Assembly: GCF_022760995.1 (NCBI RefSeq)
Contig: NZ_JAKWJO010000007.1
Location: 62,001-126,000, forward strand
DNA length: 64,000 bases
Reading direction: 5' to 3'
From: Dyella sedimenti
GTDB taxonomy: Bacteria; Pseudomonadota; Gammaproteobacteria; Xanthomonadales; Rhodanobacteraceae
Positions 26,841-35,524 of this stretch are shown one piece after another (the stretch's first letter is position 1; the number at the start of each line of letters is the position of its first letter). A program made the position numbers and the translations under genes. The notes under the pieces are model-generated. The model ran no database searches and had not been told where the DNA came from. It worked only from the letters and a program-made list of their open reading frames with translations.

Positions 26841-26876
26841 CATTGGAAGGAAAACTTGTAAGTTTTCCTTCCAATG
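26841..26876. promoter_or_regulatory. 36-bp palindromic operator before the MarR gene
   Basis: A perfect 17-bp inverted repeat, CATTGGAAGGAAAACTT and its complement, is separated by GT. It ends eight bases before the MarR start codon and is markedly A/T-rich compared with its surroundings. The inner part ACTTGTAAGT resembles MarR-family half-sites. Autoregulation of the MarR-MFS operon is the likely role. Confidence 0.75.
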
Positions 26877-26883
26877 TGCCACC

Positions 26884-27327
26884 ATGCCCGCCATGGAGAA
26901 GAGCCAGAAGATCCTCGAAACCTCCGTGGCGGACCTACTTGCCGTCACGGGCCAACTGACCCGCCGCCTGCGGGCCGTCTCCAATACCCGCGAACTCACC
27001 TGGTCCCAGGTTGCCATCATGGCCCGACTGGAAGAAGCCGGCCCCATGACGACGGCCGATCTCGCGCGCGCCGAGGCGGTGAAACCCCAATCCATGGGCG
27101 GAACGCTCGCGGCAATGGAAGAGGAAGGGCTGGTGGAACGGCGGTCGCACCCTACGGATGGCCGCCAGATCCTGTATGCCTTGACCGACGAAGGGCTGGA
27201 GGCGCGCCAACAAGTCAGCCTCGCCAAGCGCGACTGGCTATTGGCGGCTGTCTCGCAGCTTTCCCCGGCCGAACAGGAAACGCTGGTCGAGGCCGTCGAC
27301 ATCATCCGCCGGCTCGGCGACCTGTAG
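26884..27327 (+). CDS. MarR family transcriptional regulator
   Basis: The 147-residue protein is a winged-helix MarR regulator: a dimerisation helix at the N-terminus, a recognition region TWSQVAIMARLEEAGPMTTADLARAEAVKPQSM, and the wing EEGLVERRSHPTDGRQILYALTDEG. It probably represses itself and the adjacent MFS gene through the palindrome immediately upstream. ATG at 26884 is used; an in-frame ATG three codons later is possible. The MFS gene follows 15 bp after the stop. Confidence 0.92.
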   Translation: MPAMEKSQKILETSVADLLAVTGQLTRRLRAVSNTRELTWSQVAIMARLEEAGPMTTADLARAEAVKPQSMGGTLAAMEEEGLVERRSHPTDGRQILYALTDEGLEARQQVSLAKRDWLLAAVSQLSPAEQETLVEAVDIIRRLGDL

Positions 27328-27342
27328 CCCGCTTCGGACCTC

Positions 27343-28728
27343 ATGCATTCCACGACGCCCCAGGCGCGGAAGCCATCGCATTTCGGCTTCCGCTTCGTCA
27401 TGCCGCTCGCGCTCGGCTCGACGCTCAACCCGATCAACTCGACGATGATCTCCACCGCCCTGGCGCCCATCGCGGTGGCCTTCGGCGCCACCGTCGCCCA
27501 GACCGGATGGCTGATCGCCGGGCTCTACCTGACGAGTGCGATCGCACAGCCCACGATGGGCCGGCTGGCCGATCTCTTTGGCCCGCGTCGCATCTACCTG
27601 ATCTCCCTCGCGCTGGTCGCCCTTGCCGGTATCATCGGCTCGCTCGCTCCCTCGCTGGCGGTATTGGTGGGCGTTCGCGTCCTGCTCGGCGTGGGAACCT
27701 CCGGCGCCTATCCGTCCGCGATGCGCATCTTCCGGTCCCAGGGAGATCGCCACGGCATGGCGCCACCGCGAATGGCGATGGGCGCGCTGTCCTTCGCCGG
27801 CATCGCGACCACCGCCTTCGGGCCGCTGCTGGGCGGCATCATGACCGGTACGTTCGGCTGGCATGCGATCTTCGCCGTCAATATCCCGCTGGCGCTCCTG
27901 ACCGCTGGCCTGGTGGTGCTCTGGGTTCCCAGGGACACGCCGCGCACGGCGACTTTTCCGCAGCTCGTGCAGGAAATCGACTTGCGGGGCATCGCGCTGT
28001 TCGGCATCGCGCTGATAGGGCTGATGACCTTCCTGATGAACCTCGACCATCCATTGTGGTGGACGTTGCCAGCATCCGCTGCGTGCTGGATCGGCTTCGC
28101 CGTGCATTCCCTGCGGCGCAGCCAGCCATTCGTGGATGTGCGCATGCTGGCGAGGAACCTGCCGCTGACCATCACCTATCTGCGGATCATGCTGTTCCTC
28201 ATGCTTTCCTATTGCATTCTGTACGGTTTCGCCCAATGGCTGGAAAGCAGCGCCCACTACTCCGCGAGCGCGGCCGGCCTGATGACCTTGCCGATGTCAG
28301 TACTCGCCGGCATGTGCTCGCTGCTCGCCGCGCGGACCCGGAGCCTCCGGTCGCCCTTCGTCATCGGCGCCGCCGGCAGCCTCGTGGGCTGCGGCTGCCT
28401 GATCTTCATCCACAGCGATAGCCCCGTCTGGTTCATCGCGTCGGCCGCGATGTTCTTCGGCGTACCGATGGGCATGGCGTCGACCGCCACCCAGGCCGCG
28501 ATCTACGTCCAGGCACCGGCCTCCGAGATGGGAACGGCGGCCGGCCTGCAACGGACCTTCTCGTATGTGGGCGCCATTTTCGCCGCGAGCCTGCTCGGCA
28601 TCCTCTTCGGGCACAAACCCAGCGACGGCGGCATCCATGCCCTGGCCACCGTGATGATTTGCGTCTCCGCCTTCCTGCTGGTCTTTACGCTGTTCGACCG
28701 CACCCTTCCCAAGGGATCGCTGGATTGA
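27343..28728 (+). CDS. MFS drug efflux transporter (DHA2-like)
   Basis: The 461-residue permease has about 14 hydrophobic segments, a loop 2-3 motif GRLADLFGPRRIYL, and a proline/glycine-rich helix 5 (GALSFAGIATTAFGPLLGGIM) typical of drug/H+ antiporters of the EmrB/QacA type. It is co-directional with and 15 bp from the MarR gene, a classic drug-inducible efflux pair. Codon choice looks slightly less G/C-extreme than in neighbours, so acquisition by transfer is possible but unproven. A strong terminator follows. Confidence 0.88.
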   Translation: MHSTTPQARKPSHFGFRFVMPLALGSTLNPINSTMISTALAPIAVAFGATVAQTGWLIAGLYLTSAIAQPTMGRLADLFGPRRIYLISLALVALAGIIGSLAPSLAVLVGVRVLLGVGTSGAYPSAMRIFRSQGDRHGMAPPRMAMGALSFAGIATTAFGPLLGGIMTGTFGWHAIFAVNIPLALLTAGLVVLWVPRDTPRTATFPQLVQEIDLRGIALFGIALIGLMTFLMNLDHPLWWTLPASAACWIGFAVHSLRRSQPFVDVRMLARNLPLTITYLRIMLFLMLSYCILYGFAQWLESSAHYSASAAGLMTLPMSVLAGMCSLLAARTRSLRSPFVIGAAGSLVGCGCLIFIHSDSPVWFIASAAMFFGVPMGMASTATQAAIYVQAPASEMGTAAGLQRTFSYVGAIFAASLLGILFGHKPSDGGIHALATVMICVSAFLLVFTLFDRTLPKGSLD

Positions 28729-28772
28729 CCCGCCGCCATCCAGTCCGGTGACGGATTCGTCACCCTTGACAA

Positions 28773-28798
28773 AAAACCCCCGCCTGGGCGGGGGTTTT
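28773..28798. terminator. Bidirectional rho-independent terminator
   Basis: The stem CCCCCGC / GCGGGGG is flanked by AAAAAA on the left and TTTT on the right, so it can end both the MFS transcript and the convergent THX gene. Confidence 0.9.
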
Positions 28799-28818
28799 CT
28801 GGCGAAGCGAAGCGGATC

Positions 28819-28983
28819 TCAGGCCGACTTCTTCTTCGGCGCGGCGGCCTTCTTGGCGGCGGTCGGCTTGGTCACGGTGGCCTTGGCGCCGGCCACGGCC
28901 GGCTGCAGCGCATGCGCGCGGGTATTGCCGTAGCTGCCACGGTAGGTCTTGCCACGGCGGGTCTTGCGGTCGCCCTTGCCCAT
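28819..28983 (-). CDS. 30S ribosomal protein THX, tail-extended
   Basis: The 54-residue basic protein begins MGKGDRKTRRGKTYRGSYGN, the diagnostic sequence of the small ribosomal protein THX. In Thermus, THX is about 26 residues and sits in the head of the 30S subunit. Here an extra Ala/Lys/Pro/Val-rich tail of about 28 residues follows. AAGGAG lies seven to eight bases before the ATG at 28983. A start at 29094 has no support. Confidence 0.88.
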   Translation of the reverse strand: MGKGDRKTRRGKTYRGSYGNTRAHALQPAVAGAKATVTKPTAAKKAAAPKKKSA

Positions 28984-29071
28984 GGGGGAACTCCTTGATT
29001 CTTCGGATGAACGGCCGATCATCGTAGCAGCGACCGTCCAAAGCGCAATAGATCGGAGCCTGTTCACGGCC

Positions 29072-30052
29072 TCAGCGGCAGCCCGGGCCGGCACAGCCTC
29101 GCCCTTGGCCGGCGCAGGGTTCAGGGTCGATCTGCACGGTCACGTGCAGGATGCCGAAGCGCTCGGCCAGCAAATGGTTGATCGCCCCGATCGCCGCCGC
29201 GCTGCTCGCTTCATCGTGCAATTCGGCATGCAGGGTCGCCATGCGCGAACCCGAGGCCAGCTGCCACACATGCAGGTGATGGATGTCGCGGATCGACGGA
29301 TCGGCCGTGCGCAGCGCCTCGGCGACGTCGCCGGTATTCATGCCCTCGGGCACGCCTTCCAGCAGGATATGGGCCGAGCGCCGCAACAGGCGCCACGCGC
29401 TGTTGAGGATCAACAGCGACACCAGCAGCGACAGCACCGGGTCGGCCCAGTTCCAGCCCAGCCAGCGCACCAGCAGCGCGGCCGCCACTGCCGCCACCGA
29501 ACCCAGCAGGTCGCCCAGCACGTGCAGCGTGGCGCCGGCCAGGTTGACGTCGTCGTGCGCATGGCCGTGCAGCGTGCGCAGCACCAGCAGGTTCACCAGC
29601 AGGCCAGCCACCGCGACCACCAGCATCACGCCCGACAGGATGGCCGCGGGGTGGAACAGCCGCGTCACCGCCTCGTAGGCGATGAAGGCCACCAGCACGA
29701 ACTGGGTGAGCGCGTTGACGAAGCCCGCCAGCACTTCCAGGCGGCCATAGCCGTAGCTGCGCCGCGCATCCGCCGGCCGCCGGGCGAACCAGGCGCCCAC
29801 CACCGCCAGCAGCAGGGCCAGCGCGTCGATCAGCATGTGGCCGGCATCGGCTACCAGGGCCAGCGAACCCGACCAGAAGCCGCCCACCATTTCCACCAGC
29901 ATCATCGCGGCGGTCAGCACGAAGGCGACGATCAGTTTGCGTTCGCGCCCGTCGATGCCGCCGTGGCCATGATCGTGGGCATGCTCCTGCGCATGACCGT
30001 GCGCGCGGTCATGGTCGTGGTGATCATGCGTGTGCGCATGGGCCATGCTCAT
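29072..30052 (-). CDS. Cation diffusion facilitator (Zn/Co/Cd efflux type)
   Basis: The 326-residue protein has a long His/Asp-rich N-terminus (MSMAHAHTHDHHDHDRAHGH and more), six transmembrane helices with LVADAGHMLIDALALLLA and AGATLHVLGDLLGSVAA carrying the transport-site Asp/His residues, and a C-terminal cytoplasmic metal-binding domain (DIHHLHVWQLASG). Family members export Zn2+, Co2+ or Cd2+ in exchange for protons. It follows the MerC-type gene by 54 bp, with a Zur-box-like promoter upstream of both. ATG at 30046 is an alternative start. Confidence 0.9.
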   Translation of the reverse strand: MSMAHAHTHDHHDHDRAHGHAQEHAHDHGHGGIDGRERKLIVAFVLTAAMMLVEMVGGFWSGSLALVADAGHMLIDALALLLAVVGAWFARRPADARRSYGYGRLEVLAGFVNALTQFVLVAFIAYEAVTRLFHPAAILSGVMLVVAVAGLLVNLLVLRTLHGHAHDDVNLAGATLHVLGDLLGSVAAVAAALLVRWLGWNWADPVLSLLVSLLILNSAWRLLRRSAHILLEGVPEGMNTGDVAEALRTADPSIRDIHHLHVWQLASGSRMATLHAELHDEASSAAAIGAINHLLAERFGILHVTVQIDPEPCAGQGRGCAGPGCR

Positions 30053-30106
30053 GGGCGAATGCTAGGAACCGCCGGGGTCGTTACACAATCACGGTGCACC
30101 GCACCA

Positions 30107-30529
30107 TCAATGCGCATGGAAGGCCCGGTGCTTGCGCAGGTTGACGAAATGCGCCGACGCCACCAGCAGGCCGCCGCAGGTCACCAGCACGCTGTGCAAC
30201 GCGATGGAATAGTTCTCGGCGAAGGTCACGCCGGCGATCAGCAACACGAGGCCCGGCAGGGCCAGCAGCAGCGGCAGCGGCTGGCGATGGTGCCGGTAGG
30301 CGCTGACCAGGGTGGCCACGGCGAGTGCGCCGGCGAACATCACGAAGCCGCGCTCGAAGCCGTGGTCGGCCAGGAAGCCCAGGCCCAGCACGGGCAGCAG
30401 CGCCAGCACGAACGGCAAGGCCGCGCAGTGGATGGCGCACAGGAACGACGCGGTCGCGCCCAGGCGGTCGGCCAGCGACCACCAGCGGGTCTTGTGCTCT
30501 TGTCGGGCTTCCATCGGTTCGGAGCGCAT
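30107..30529 (-). CDS. MerC-domain membrane protein
   Basis: This 140-residue protein (from the start used here) has four hydrophobic helices and the MerC-type paired cysteine motif FLCAIHCAALPF in the first. MerC proteins of mercury operons import Hg2+; chromosomal relatives near zur are of unknown function. Three starts are possible: ATG at 30529, 30514, or 30562. The last lies five bases after a TATAAT and would be leaderless. It is downstream of zur and upstream of a CDF transporter, all on the minus strand. Confidence 0.75.
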   Translation of the reverse strand: MRSEPMEARQEHKTRWWSLADRLGATASFLCAIHCAALPFVLALLPVLGLGFLADHGFERGFVMFAGALAVATLVSAYRHHRQPLPLLLALPGLVLLIAGVTFAENYSIALHSVLVTCGGLLVASAHFVNLRKHRAFHAH

Positions 30530-30559
30530 GGCGAGTCGGGCGGAACGGCCCGGTGCGCG

Positions 30560-30577
30560 CATGTTACATTATAACGG
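30560..30577 (-). promoter_or_regulatory. Zur-box-like site overlapping a -10 element
   Basis: On the minus strand, GTTATAATGTAAC (30563-30575) matches the gammaproteobacterial Zur consensus core GTTATANTATAAC at all but one position. It contains a perfect TATAAT (30568-30573). It lies between the zur stop and the MerC gene. Overlap with the -10 would make Zur a direct repressor. Confidence 0.6.
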
Positions 30578-30620
30578 CACAGGCGCAAGCCCCATCCTGG
30601 GCGGCCCAGGGCGGACGGGG

Positions 30621-31115
30621 TCAGGCCTTGCGGCAGTTCTTGCAGAGCCCGTGCACTTCCAGCGTCTGCGCCTGTGGCCGGAAGCCGAAGGTCCTGGCCT
30701 GGGCCTCGATCAGCTCGGCCACCCGCTCGTCGCACACTTCCTGCGCGCTGGAGCAGTTGTCGCAGATCAGGAACGGCACCTGGTGCGCCTCAGCCGGGTG
30801 ATGGCAGGAGACGTAGGCGTTGATGGATTCCAGCTTGTGGATGAAGCCGTGCTCGAGCAGGAAGTCGAGCGCGCGGTACACCGTGGGCGGCGCCGCGTTG
30901 CCGTGGCGTTCGCGCAACTGGTCGAGCAGGTCGTAGGCTTTGACCGGCTTGCCCGCGGCAGCGACCAGTTCGAGCACTTCCTTGCGCAGCGGCGTCAGGC
31001 GCAGCCCGCGTTCCTCGCTGGCGTGCTCCACTGCACGCACGAAGCCCATGGCGTCGTCATGGTGGTGGTGATGCGTGCGCGGTTTGCTGGTAGCGGGCTG
31101 GCTCAATGGATTCAC
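30621..31115 (-). CDS. zur: Zinc uptake regulator, Fur family
   Basis: The 164-residue repressor has the Fur-family winged helix (LRLTPLRKEVLELVAAAGKPVKAYDLLDQL, PTVYRALDFLLEHGFIHKLES) and the structural zinc cysteines CDNCSSAQEV and GLCKNC. The HHPAEAHQVPF segment and the first cysteine pair follow the Zur pattern, not Fur. The N-terminus carries a short His run (HHHHH) that could bind metal. A Zur-box-like site immediately downstream controls the MerC gene; I see no equally good site before zur itself. Confidence 0.9.
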   Translation of the reverse strand: MNPLSQPATSKPRTHHHHHDDAMGFVRAVEHASEERGLRLTPLRKEVLELVAAAGKPVKAYDLLDQLRERHGNAAPPTVYRALDFLLEHGFIHKLESINAYVSCHHPAEAHQVPFLICDNCSSAQEVCDERVAELIEAQARTFGFRPQAQTLEVHGLCKNCRKA

Positions 31116-31156
31116 CTCCGCGGCATCATACCACCCGCTGGCGGAGCGGGCCGCCA

Positions 31157-31182
31157 GTCGTGCACAGGGTGCGCACCCACAG
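31157..31182 (-). repeat. REP-like unit, single copy
   Basis: A reverse-oriented REP-like unit (GTCGTGCACAGGGTGCGCAC, then CCACAG), between zur and the small membrane protein gene. Confidence 0.65.
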
Positions 31183-31196
31183 TACGGACCGGGAAC

Positions 31197-31472
31197 CTAG
31201 CGGCGGCGCGGCAATGGCGGCGGTGAGCGGCGCCGGGGCCGCGCCAGCACCACCAGCCAGCCGATCGGTCCCAGCACGGCGGCCCACACCACGCCTTCGG
31301 CGGTACGTCCGCGCCACCAGCCCAGCAGCGCGCCCACCGCGACGAAGGCCACGCTCCACCAGAGCAGGGCGGCCCACGGTACCAGCCTCATCAGGTTCAC
31401 GAAGACGTGCACGAACGCGTCGGGTGCGTCGGGATCGACGCCCTGCATGGCCTTGGCGAGCAGTTCGTCCAT
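31197..31472 (-). CDS. Small membrane protein of unknown function
   Basis: The 91-residue product has two hydrophobic helices (about 25-52 and 58-77) and a very basic Arg/Pro-rich C-terminus. The second helix resembles the phospholipase_D-nuclease N-terminal type of two-helix domain, but I cannot assign it. It starts 36 bp after gltX ends on the same strand and may be co-transcribed with it. Confidence 0.6.
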   Translation of the reverse strand: MDELLAKAMQGVDPDAPDAFVHVFVNLMRLVPWAALLWWSVAFVAVGALLGWWRGRTAEGVVWAAVLGPIGWLVVLARPRRRSPPPLPRRR

Positions 31473-31507
31473 GCCGGTTCAGCGAAGGCCGCGCATGGCC
31501 GCCGGGC

Positions 31508-32908
31508 TCAGCCCCGCGCCCGGGCGATGGCGTCGTCGATGCGGCGCAGCGCCTCCTCGCGCCCCGCCAGGTACACCGTGTGCTCGATCGACGGCGACAC
31601 CTGGGTGCCGGTCATCGCCACGCGCAGCGGCTGGGCGATCTTGCCCATGCCCAGCTCCAGCCTGGCCGCGACTTGCTCGATCACGCCGTGGATCGGCTCG
31701 GGCTTCCATTCGACCTCGGCCAGCAGGTCCTTGGCCGCTTCCAGCACCGCCACGGCGCTGTCGTTCTTCAGGTGCTTGGCCACGGCCTTGTCGTCCCATT
31801 CGAGGATGGGGCCATACCAGATCCTGGCGCGCTCGGCCATTTCCTTCAGGGTCTGCACGCGGTCGCGCAAGGCGACGATCACGTCGGCCGGGTTCGGCCC
31901 CCGGCTGAAGTCGATGCCCGCCTGCGTGAGATGCCACTCGAACTCCGGCGCGATCGAGGCGGGATCCTCGGTCTTGAGGTAGTGCTGGTTGAGCCAGGAG
32001 AGCTTGGTGACGTCGAAGCGCGAGGCGGCCTTGTTGACGTCGCCGATGTCGAACAGGCGGATCATCTCCTCCTGCGAGAAGATTTCCTGGTCGCCATGCG
32101 ACCAGCCCAGGCGCACCAGGTAGTTGAGCAGCGCGTGCGGCAGGAAGCCGTCGTCGCGGTACTGCATCACGCTCACCGCACCATGGCGCTTGCTGAGCTT
32201 CTGGCCATCGGGGCCGAGGATCATCGGCAGGTGCGCGAACGCCGGCACCGGTGCGCCCAGCGCATGGTAGATGTTGATCTGGCGCGGCGTGTTGTTGACG
32301 TGGTCGTCGCCGCGGATCACCTCGGTGATGCCCATGTCGATGTCATCCACCACCACGGCGAAGTTGTAGGTGGGCCAGCCGTCGGAGCGGAAGATCACCA
32401 GGTCGTCCAGCTCGGCGTTGCTCCACTCCACCCGGCCCTTCACCTTGTCCTCGAACACCACCGAGCCTTCCAGCGGGTTCTTGAAGCGGATCACCCGGTT
32501 CGGGTCGTCCCGGTACGGCTCGTTGCGGTCGCGGTAGTAGCCGTTGTAGCGGGGCTTCTCGCCCTTGGCCATCGCCTCGTTGCGCATGGCCTCGATCTCG
32601 TCCTTGCTCTCGTAGGCGTAGTAGGCCTTGCCGGCCTTGAGCAGCTCGTCGGCGACCTGCCGGTAGCGCTCCAACCGGCCGGTCTGGTAGACCGGGCCCT
32701 CGTCCGCGTCCAGGCCCAGCCAGTGCATGCCGTCCAGGATGGCCTGCACGGCCGCTTCGGTGGAGCGCTCGCGGTCGGTATCCTCGATGCGCAGCACGAA
32801 CTGCCCGCCGCGCCGGCGCGCTTCCAGCCAGCAGTACAGCGCCGTGCGGGCACCGCCGATATGCAGGAAGCCGGTGGGACTGGGGGCGAAGCGGGTGCGG
32901 ACGGTCAT
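31508..32908 (-). CDS. gltX: Glutamate-tRNA ligase
   Basis: The 466-residue class I synthetase charges tRNA-Glu. The HIGH-type signature is FLHIGGART at residues 14-22 and the KMSKS-type signature is KLSKRHG; FAPSPTG and RIEDTD blocks are intact. The length matches bacterial GluRS. It is divergent, by 29 bp, from the barrel-like gene. Confidence 0.97.
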   Translation of the reverse strand: MTVRTRFAPSPTGFLHIGGARTALYCWLEARRRGGQFVLRIEDTDRERSTEAAVQAILDGMHWLGLDADEGPVYQTGRLERYRQVADELLKAGKAYYAYESKDEIEAMRNEAMAKGEKPRYNGYYRDRNEPYRDDPNRVIRFKNPLEGSVVFEDKVKGRVEWSNAELDDLVIFRSDGWPTYNFAVVVDDIDMGITEVIRGDDHVNNTPRQINIYHALGAPVPAFAHLPMILGPDGQKLSKRHGAVSVMQYRDDGFLPHALLNYLVRLGWSHGDQEIFSQEEMIRLFDIGDVNKAASRFDVTKLSWLNQHYLKTEDPASIAPEFEWHLTQAGIDFSRGPNPADVIVALRDRVQTLKEMAERARIWYGPILEWDDKAVAKHLKNDSAVAVLEAAKDLLAEVEWKPEPIHGVIEQVAARLELGMGKIAQPLRVAMTGTQVSPSIEHTVYLAGREEALRRIDDAIARARG

Positions 32909-32937
32909 GGGGTGGTTTCGAGGGAGCGTGAGGGAAA

Positions 32938-33756
32938 GTGAGCGATTTTAGCCGATACCGCGACCCGCGCCGATTCGCCCGCACGGCGACACCGGCCGGC
33001 CTGCTGTTCGCGGCGGTATCCAGCCTGGCGGCCGCCCTGCCCGCGCACGCGGACAATCCCGGCTACGACCGCCCCGGCCTGGGCTTCACGCCGCTGGTGC
33101 TGGCGGCGGGCGACACCACGCTCGAACAGGGCCTGCCCACCTGGACGCGCGACCGCGCCGCCGGCACGACCCAGGCGCTATACACCACCGACAGCCTGCT
33201 GCGGCTGGGCATCGGCGGGCCGTTCGAGCTGCAGTTGGGCAGCTCGCCGTTCAATGCGCTGCACGAGAACGGCGCGGGCCAGGACCGGTGGTTCCATGGC
33301 CGCGGCGACAGCGTGCTGGGACTGAAGTACGCGCCCAGCCCACGCGATGCGGCGTTCACCTGGGGCCTGCTCGGCAGCGTGGAATTCACCGATGGCGCCG
33401 CGGGCATCCGCGATGACCGCCGCCAGTACCTGCTGGGCGCCGACCTCAATTGGCAGGTCGGCGAAGCGGACGCGGTGGGCGGCTATCTCGAGGACGTGCG
33501 CAGCGGCGCAAGCGACCGCACCACCCTCGCCGTCAATGAAAGCCATGCCCTCACCGGCACGCTCACCGGCTACGCCGAGGTCGCCCTGGTACGCGAGCCC
33601 GGCTTGGGCCGCGGCACCGTGGCGGGCGCCGGCCTGGCATGGATGGCGAACCGGCGCGTGCAGTTCGACGGCGGGTTCCGGCGCCGCGTGGAGGGACGCG
33701 CCCAGCCCTGGATGGCCAGTCTGGGCGTGTCGGTGTTCTTCGGCCGCCTGCCTTGA
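32938..33756 (+). CDS. Predicted outer-membrane barrel protein (Phenol_MetA_deg-like)
   Basis: The 272-residue protein has a signal peptide (cleavage near [12 protein letters not shown], residue 38) and then alternating amphipathic strands such as [25 protein letters not shown] and [14 protein letters not shown], ending in an aromatic as outer-membrane barrels do. It resembles the broad family annotated as meta-pathway phenol degradation-like or transporter. Function unknown. The start is GTG at 32938 following AGGGAAA. Confidence 0.65.
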   Translation: MSDFSRYRDPRRFARTATPAGLLFAAVSSLAAALPAHADNPGYDRPGLGFTPLVLAAGDTTLEQGLPTWTRDRAAGTTQALYTTDSLLRLGIGGPFELQLGSSPFNALHENGAGQDRWFHGRGDSVLGLKYAPSPRDAAFTWGLLGSVEFTDGAAGIRDDRRQYLLGADLNWQVGEADAVGGYLEDVRSGASDRTTLAVNESHALTGTLTGYAEVALVREPGLGRGTVAGAGLAWMANRRVQFDGGFRRRVEGRAQPWMASLGVSVFFGRLP

Positions 33757-33770
33757 GAGGCGGCCACCGT

Positions 33771-34205
33771 TCACTTCACGTGTACGGTGATCTTCCTGGA
33801 CAGCACCGGCGGATCGAACGGCACGTGGTTCTGGTCGCCCAACTCCAGCTGCAGCGTGTGCGTGCCCGGCGCCAGCTTGAGGGTGGTCTCGGTCTGGCCG
33901 TTGCCGAAGTGCAGGTGCTGCTCGTCCTTCGGGATCGGCTGGCCGGCCGCCGGCAATTCCTTCACGTCCACCAGCAGGTGGTGATGGCCGGTGCCCTCCT
34001 TGCCCACTCCGGCAGGCGCCACGCCCATGCCTTTCAGGCCGAACAGCACGGTCACCTCCTGGCCCACGGTGGCGCCGTCCTTGGGCGAGATGATGTAGAC
34101 CTCGGCACCCGCGGGAGCCTTCGTCGCCGGTAAGGCAGGCGCGTCGGCGGCAAGGGCGCTGCCGGCCATGGTGGCCAGCGCAAGTGCAAGCAGCATGCGT
34201 TTCAT
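33771..34205 (-). CDS. DUF4399 periplasmic protein
   Basis: The 144-residue exported protein has a clear signal peptide (cleaved after SALAADA) and the DUF4399 signature: GTGHHHLLVDVKELP, IPKDEQHLHFGNGQTET, and LAPGTHTLQLELGDQNHVPF. The His clusters could bind metal. Function unknown. It converges on the barrel-like gene with a 14-bp gap. Confidence 0.88.
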   Translation of the reverse strand: MKRMLLALALATMAGSALAADAPALPATKAPAGAEVYIISPKDGATVGQEVTVLFGLKGMGVAPAGVGKEGTGHHHLLVDVKELPAAGQPIPKDEQHLHFGNGQTETTLKLAPGTHTLQLELGDQNHVPFDPPVLSRKITVHVK

Positions 34206-34363
34206 CGGCGTGTCTCCACGGTGACAAGTCCGCGCAGTGTACCCGTGAAACCAATGTCCAGGGCGTCATCTCGCCATCCTCGTCACCCGGCCGTCATATG
34301 CGCGCCATGCCGTCGCAACGCCAAAAGAGGAATCTGCGCAGGGCCAGCCAACGGTAAGCACAA

Positions 34364-35524
34364 GTGCGCATCGGCATCGTCAGCGAAACCTATCCACCCG
34401 AGATCAACGGCGTGGCACTGACCGTGCACAGCCTCGCCGCCGGCCTGGCGTCGCAGGGGCATACGGTCGACCTGATCCGTCCCCGCCAGCGGCAACCGTT
34501 CGAGGACGAGCCCGGCATCGTTACCCTCGAAGTCCGTGGCGCCGCCCTGCCGCGTTACCCAGGCCTGCGCTTCGGCCTGCCCGCGGGCGGTACGCTGCGG
34601 GAGCGTTGGGGACGCCTGCGTCCCGACGCCATCTACGTCGCCACCGAAGGTCCGCTGGGCTGGTCGGCGATCCGTGCCGCCAAGCGCCTGGGCATACCGG
34701 CTGCCACCGGCTTCCACACCCGCTTCGACACCTATGCCGACCACTACGGCGTGGGCTTCCTCACCCCGGTGGTGCGCGGCTATCTGCGCCGCTTCCATCG
34801 CCGCGCGGCCGCCACCCTGGTGCCCACCGAAGCACTGGCCGCCGAACTGGAAGCGCTGGGCGTGGATACCGCGCGCCTGCTGCGCCGCGCGGTGGACACG
34901 CAGCTGTTCCACCCGCGCCATCGCAGCGCGGCGCTGCGCGAGGCCTGGGGCGTGGACGGCAATACGCCGGTGGTGCTGTACGTGGGACGCATCGCGCCGG
35001 AGAAGAACCTCGACCTGGCGGTGCGCACCTTCCGCGCCATCCAGCAACAGGTGCCCAAGGCCCGCTACATATGGGTAGGCGACGGCCCGGCGCGCGCGGC
35101 GCTGCAGGCGGCCAACCCGGACTTCATCTTCGCCGGCATGCGGCGCGGCGAGGCGCTGGCCCAGCACTACGCCAGCGCGGACCTGTTCCCCTTTCCCAGC
35201 CTCAGCGAGACCTTTGGCAACGTGATCCTGGAGGCGCTCGCCTCGGGCCTGCCGGTGGTGGCCTACGAGGAAGGCGCCGCGCGCGAACATCTGTCGAGCG
35301 GCCATAACGGCTACCGCATCGATGCCGGCGACGAGCAGGCCTTCATCGACTCGGCCACCACGCTCGCCGGCAACGCCAGCCTGATTCGCCACATGGGCCG
35401 TGCCGCCCACGTCAGCATCGCCAACCTCTCGCCGGACGCGGTGATCCGCGAATTCGAAAACCTGTTGCGTGAACTGGCCAAGGAGAACGTGCATGAACCC
35501 CATGCCACCGCTGCCCACGCCTGA
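34364..35524 (+). CDS. GT4-family glycosyltransferase
   Basis: The 386-residue enzyme has the GT-B fold of family 4: an N-terminal RIGIVSETYPPEINGVALTV, the central VVLYVGRIAPEKNLDLAV, and the nucleotide-sugar EX7E region SETFGNVILEALASGLPVV. It resembles mannosyl-, glucosyl- or glucuronosyl-transferases that act on lipids. The start is GTG at 34364 without a strong ribosome site. It overlaps a PAP2 phosphatase gene, which points to membrane glycolipid or undecaprenyl-type lipid metabolism. Confidence 0.85.
   Translation: MRIGIVSETYPPEINGVALTVHSLAAGLASQGHTVDLIRPRQRQPFEDEPGIVTLEVRGAALPRYPGLRFGLPAGGTLRERWGRLRPDAIYVATEGPLGWSAIRAAKRLGIPAATGFHTRFDTYADHYGVGFLTPVVRGYLRRFHRRAAATLVPTEALAAELEALGVDTARLLRRAVDTQLFHPRHRSAALREAWGVDGNTPVVLYVGRIAPEKNLDLAVRTFRAIQQQVPKARYIWVGDGPARAALQAANPDFIFAGMRRGEALAQHYASADLFPFPSLSETFGNVILEALASGLPVVAYEEGAAREHLSSGHNGYRIDAGDEQAFIDSATTLAGNASLIRHMGRAAHVSIANLSPDAVIREFENLLRELAKENVHEPHATAAHA

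Noticed and set aside
28949..30574. A 541-residue plus-strand frame opposite the CDF and MerC genes
   Set aside because: It has a His/Gln-rich antisense composition without domains, while the minus strand encodes a convincing CDF protein.
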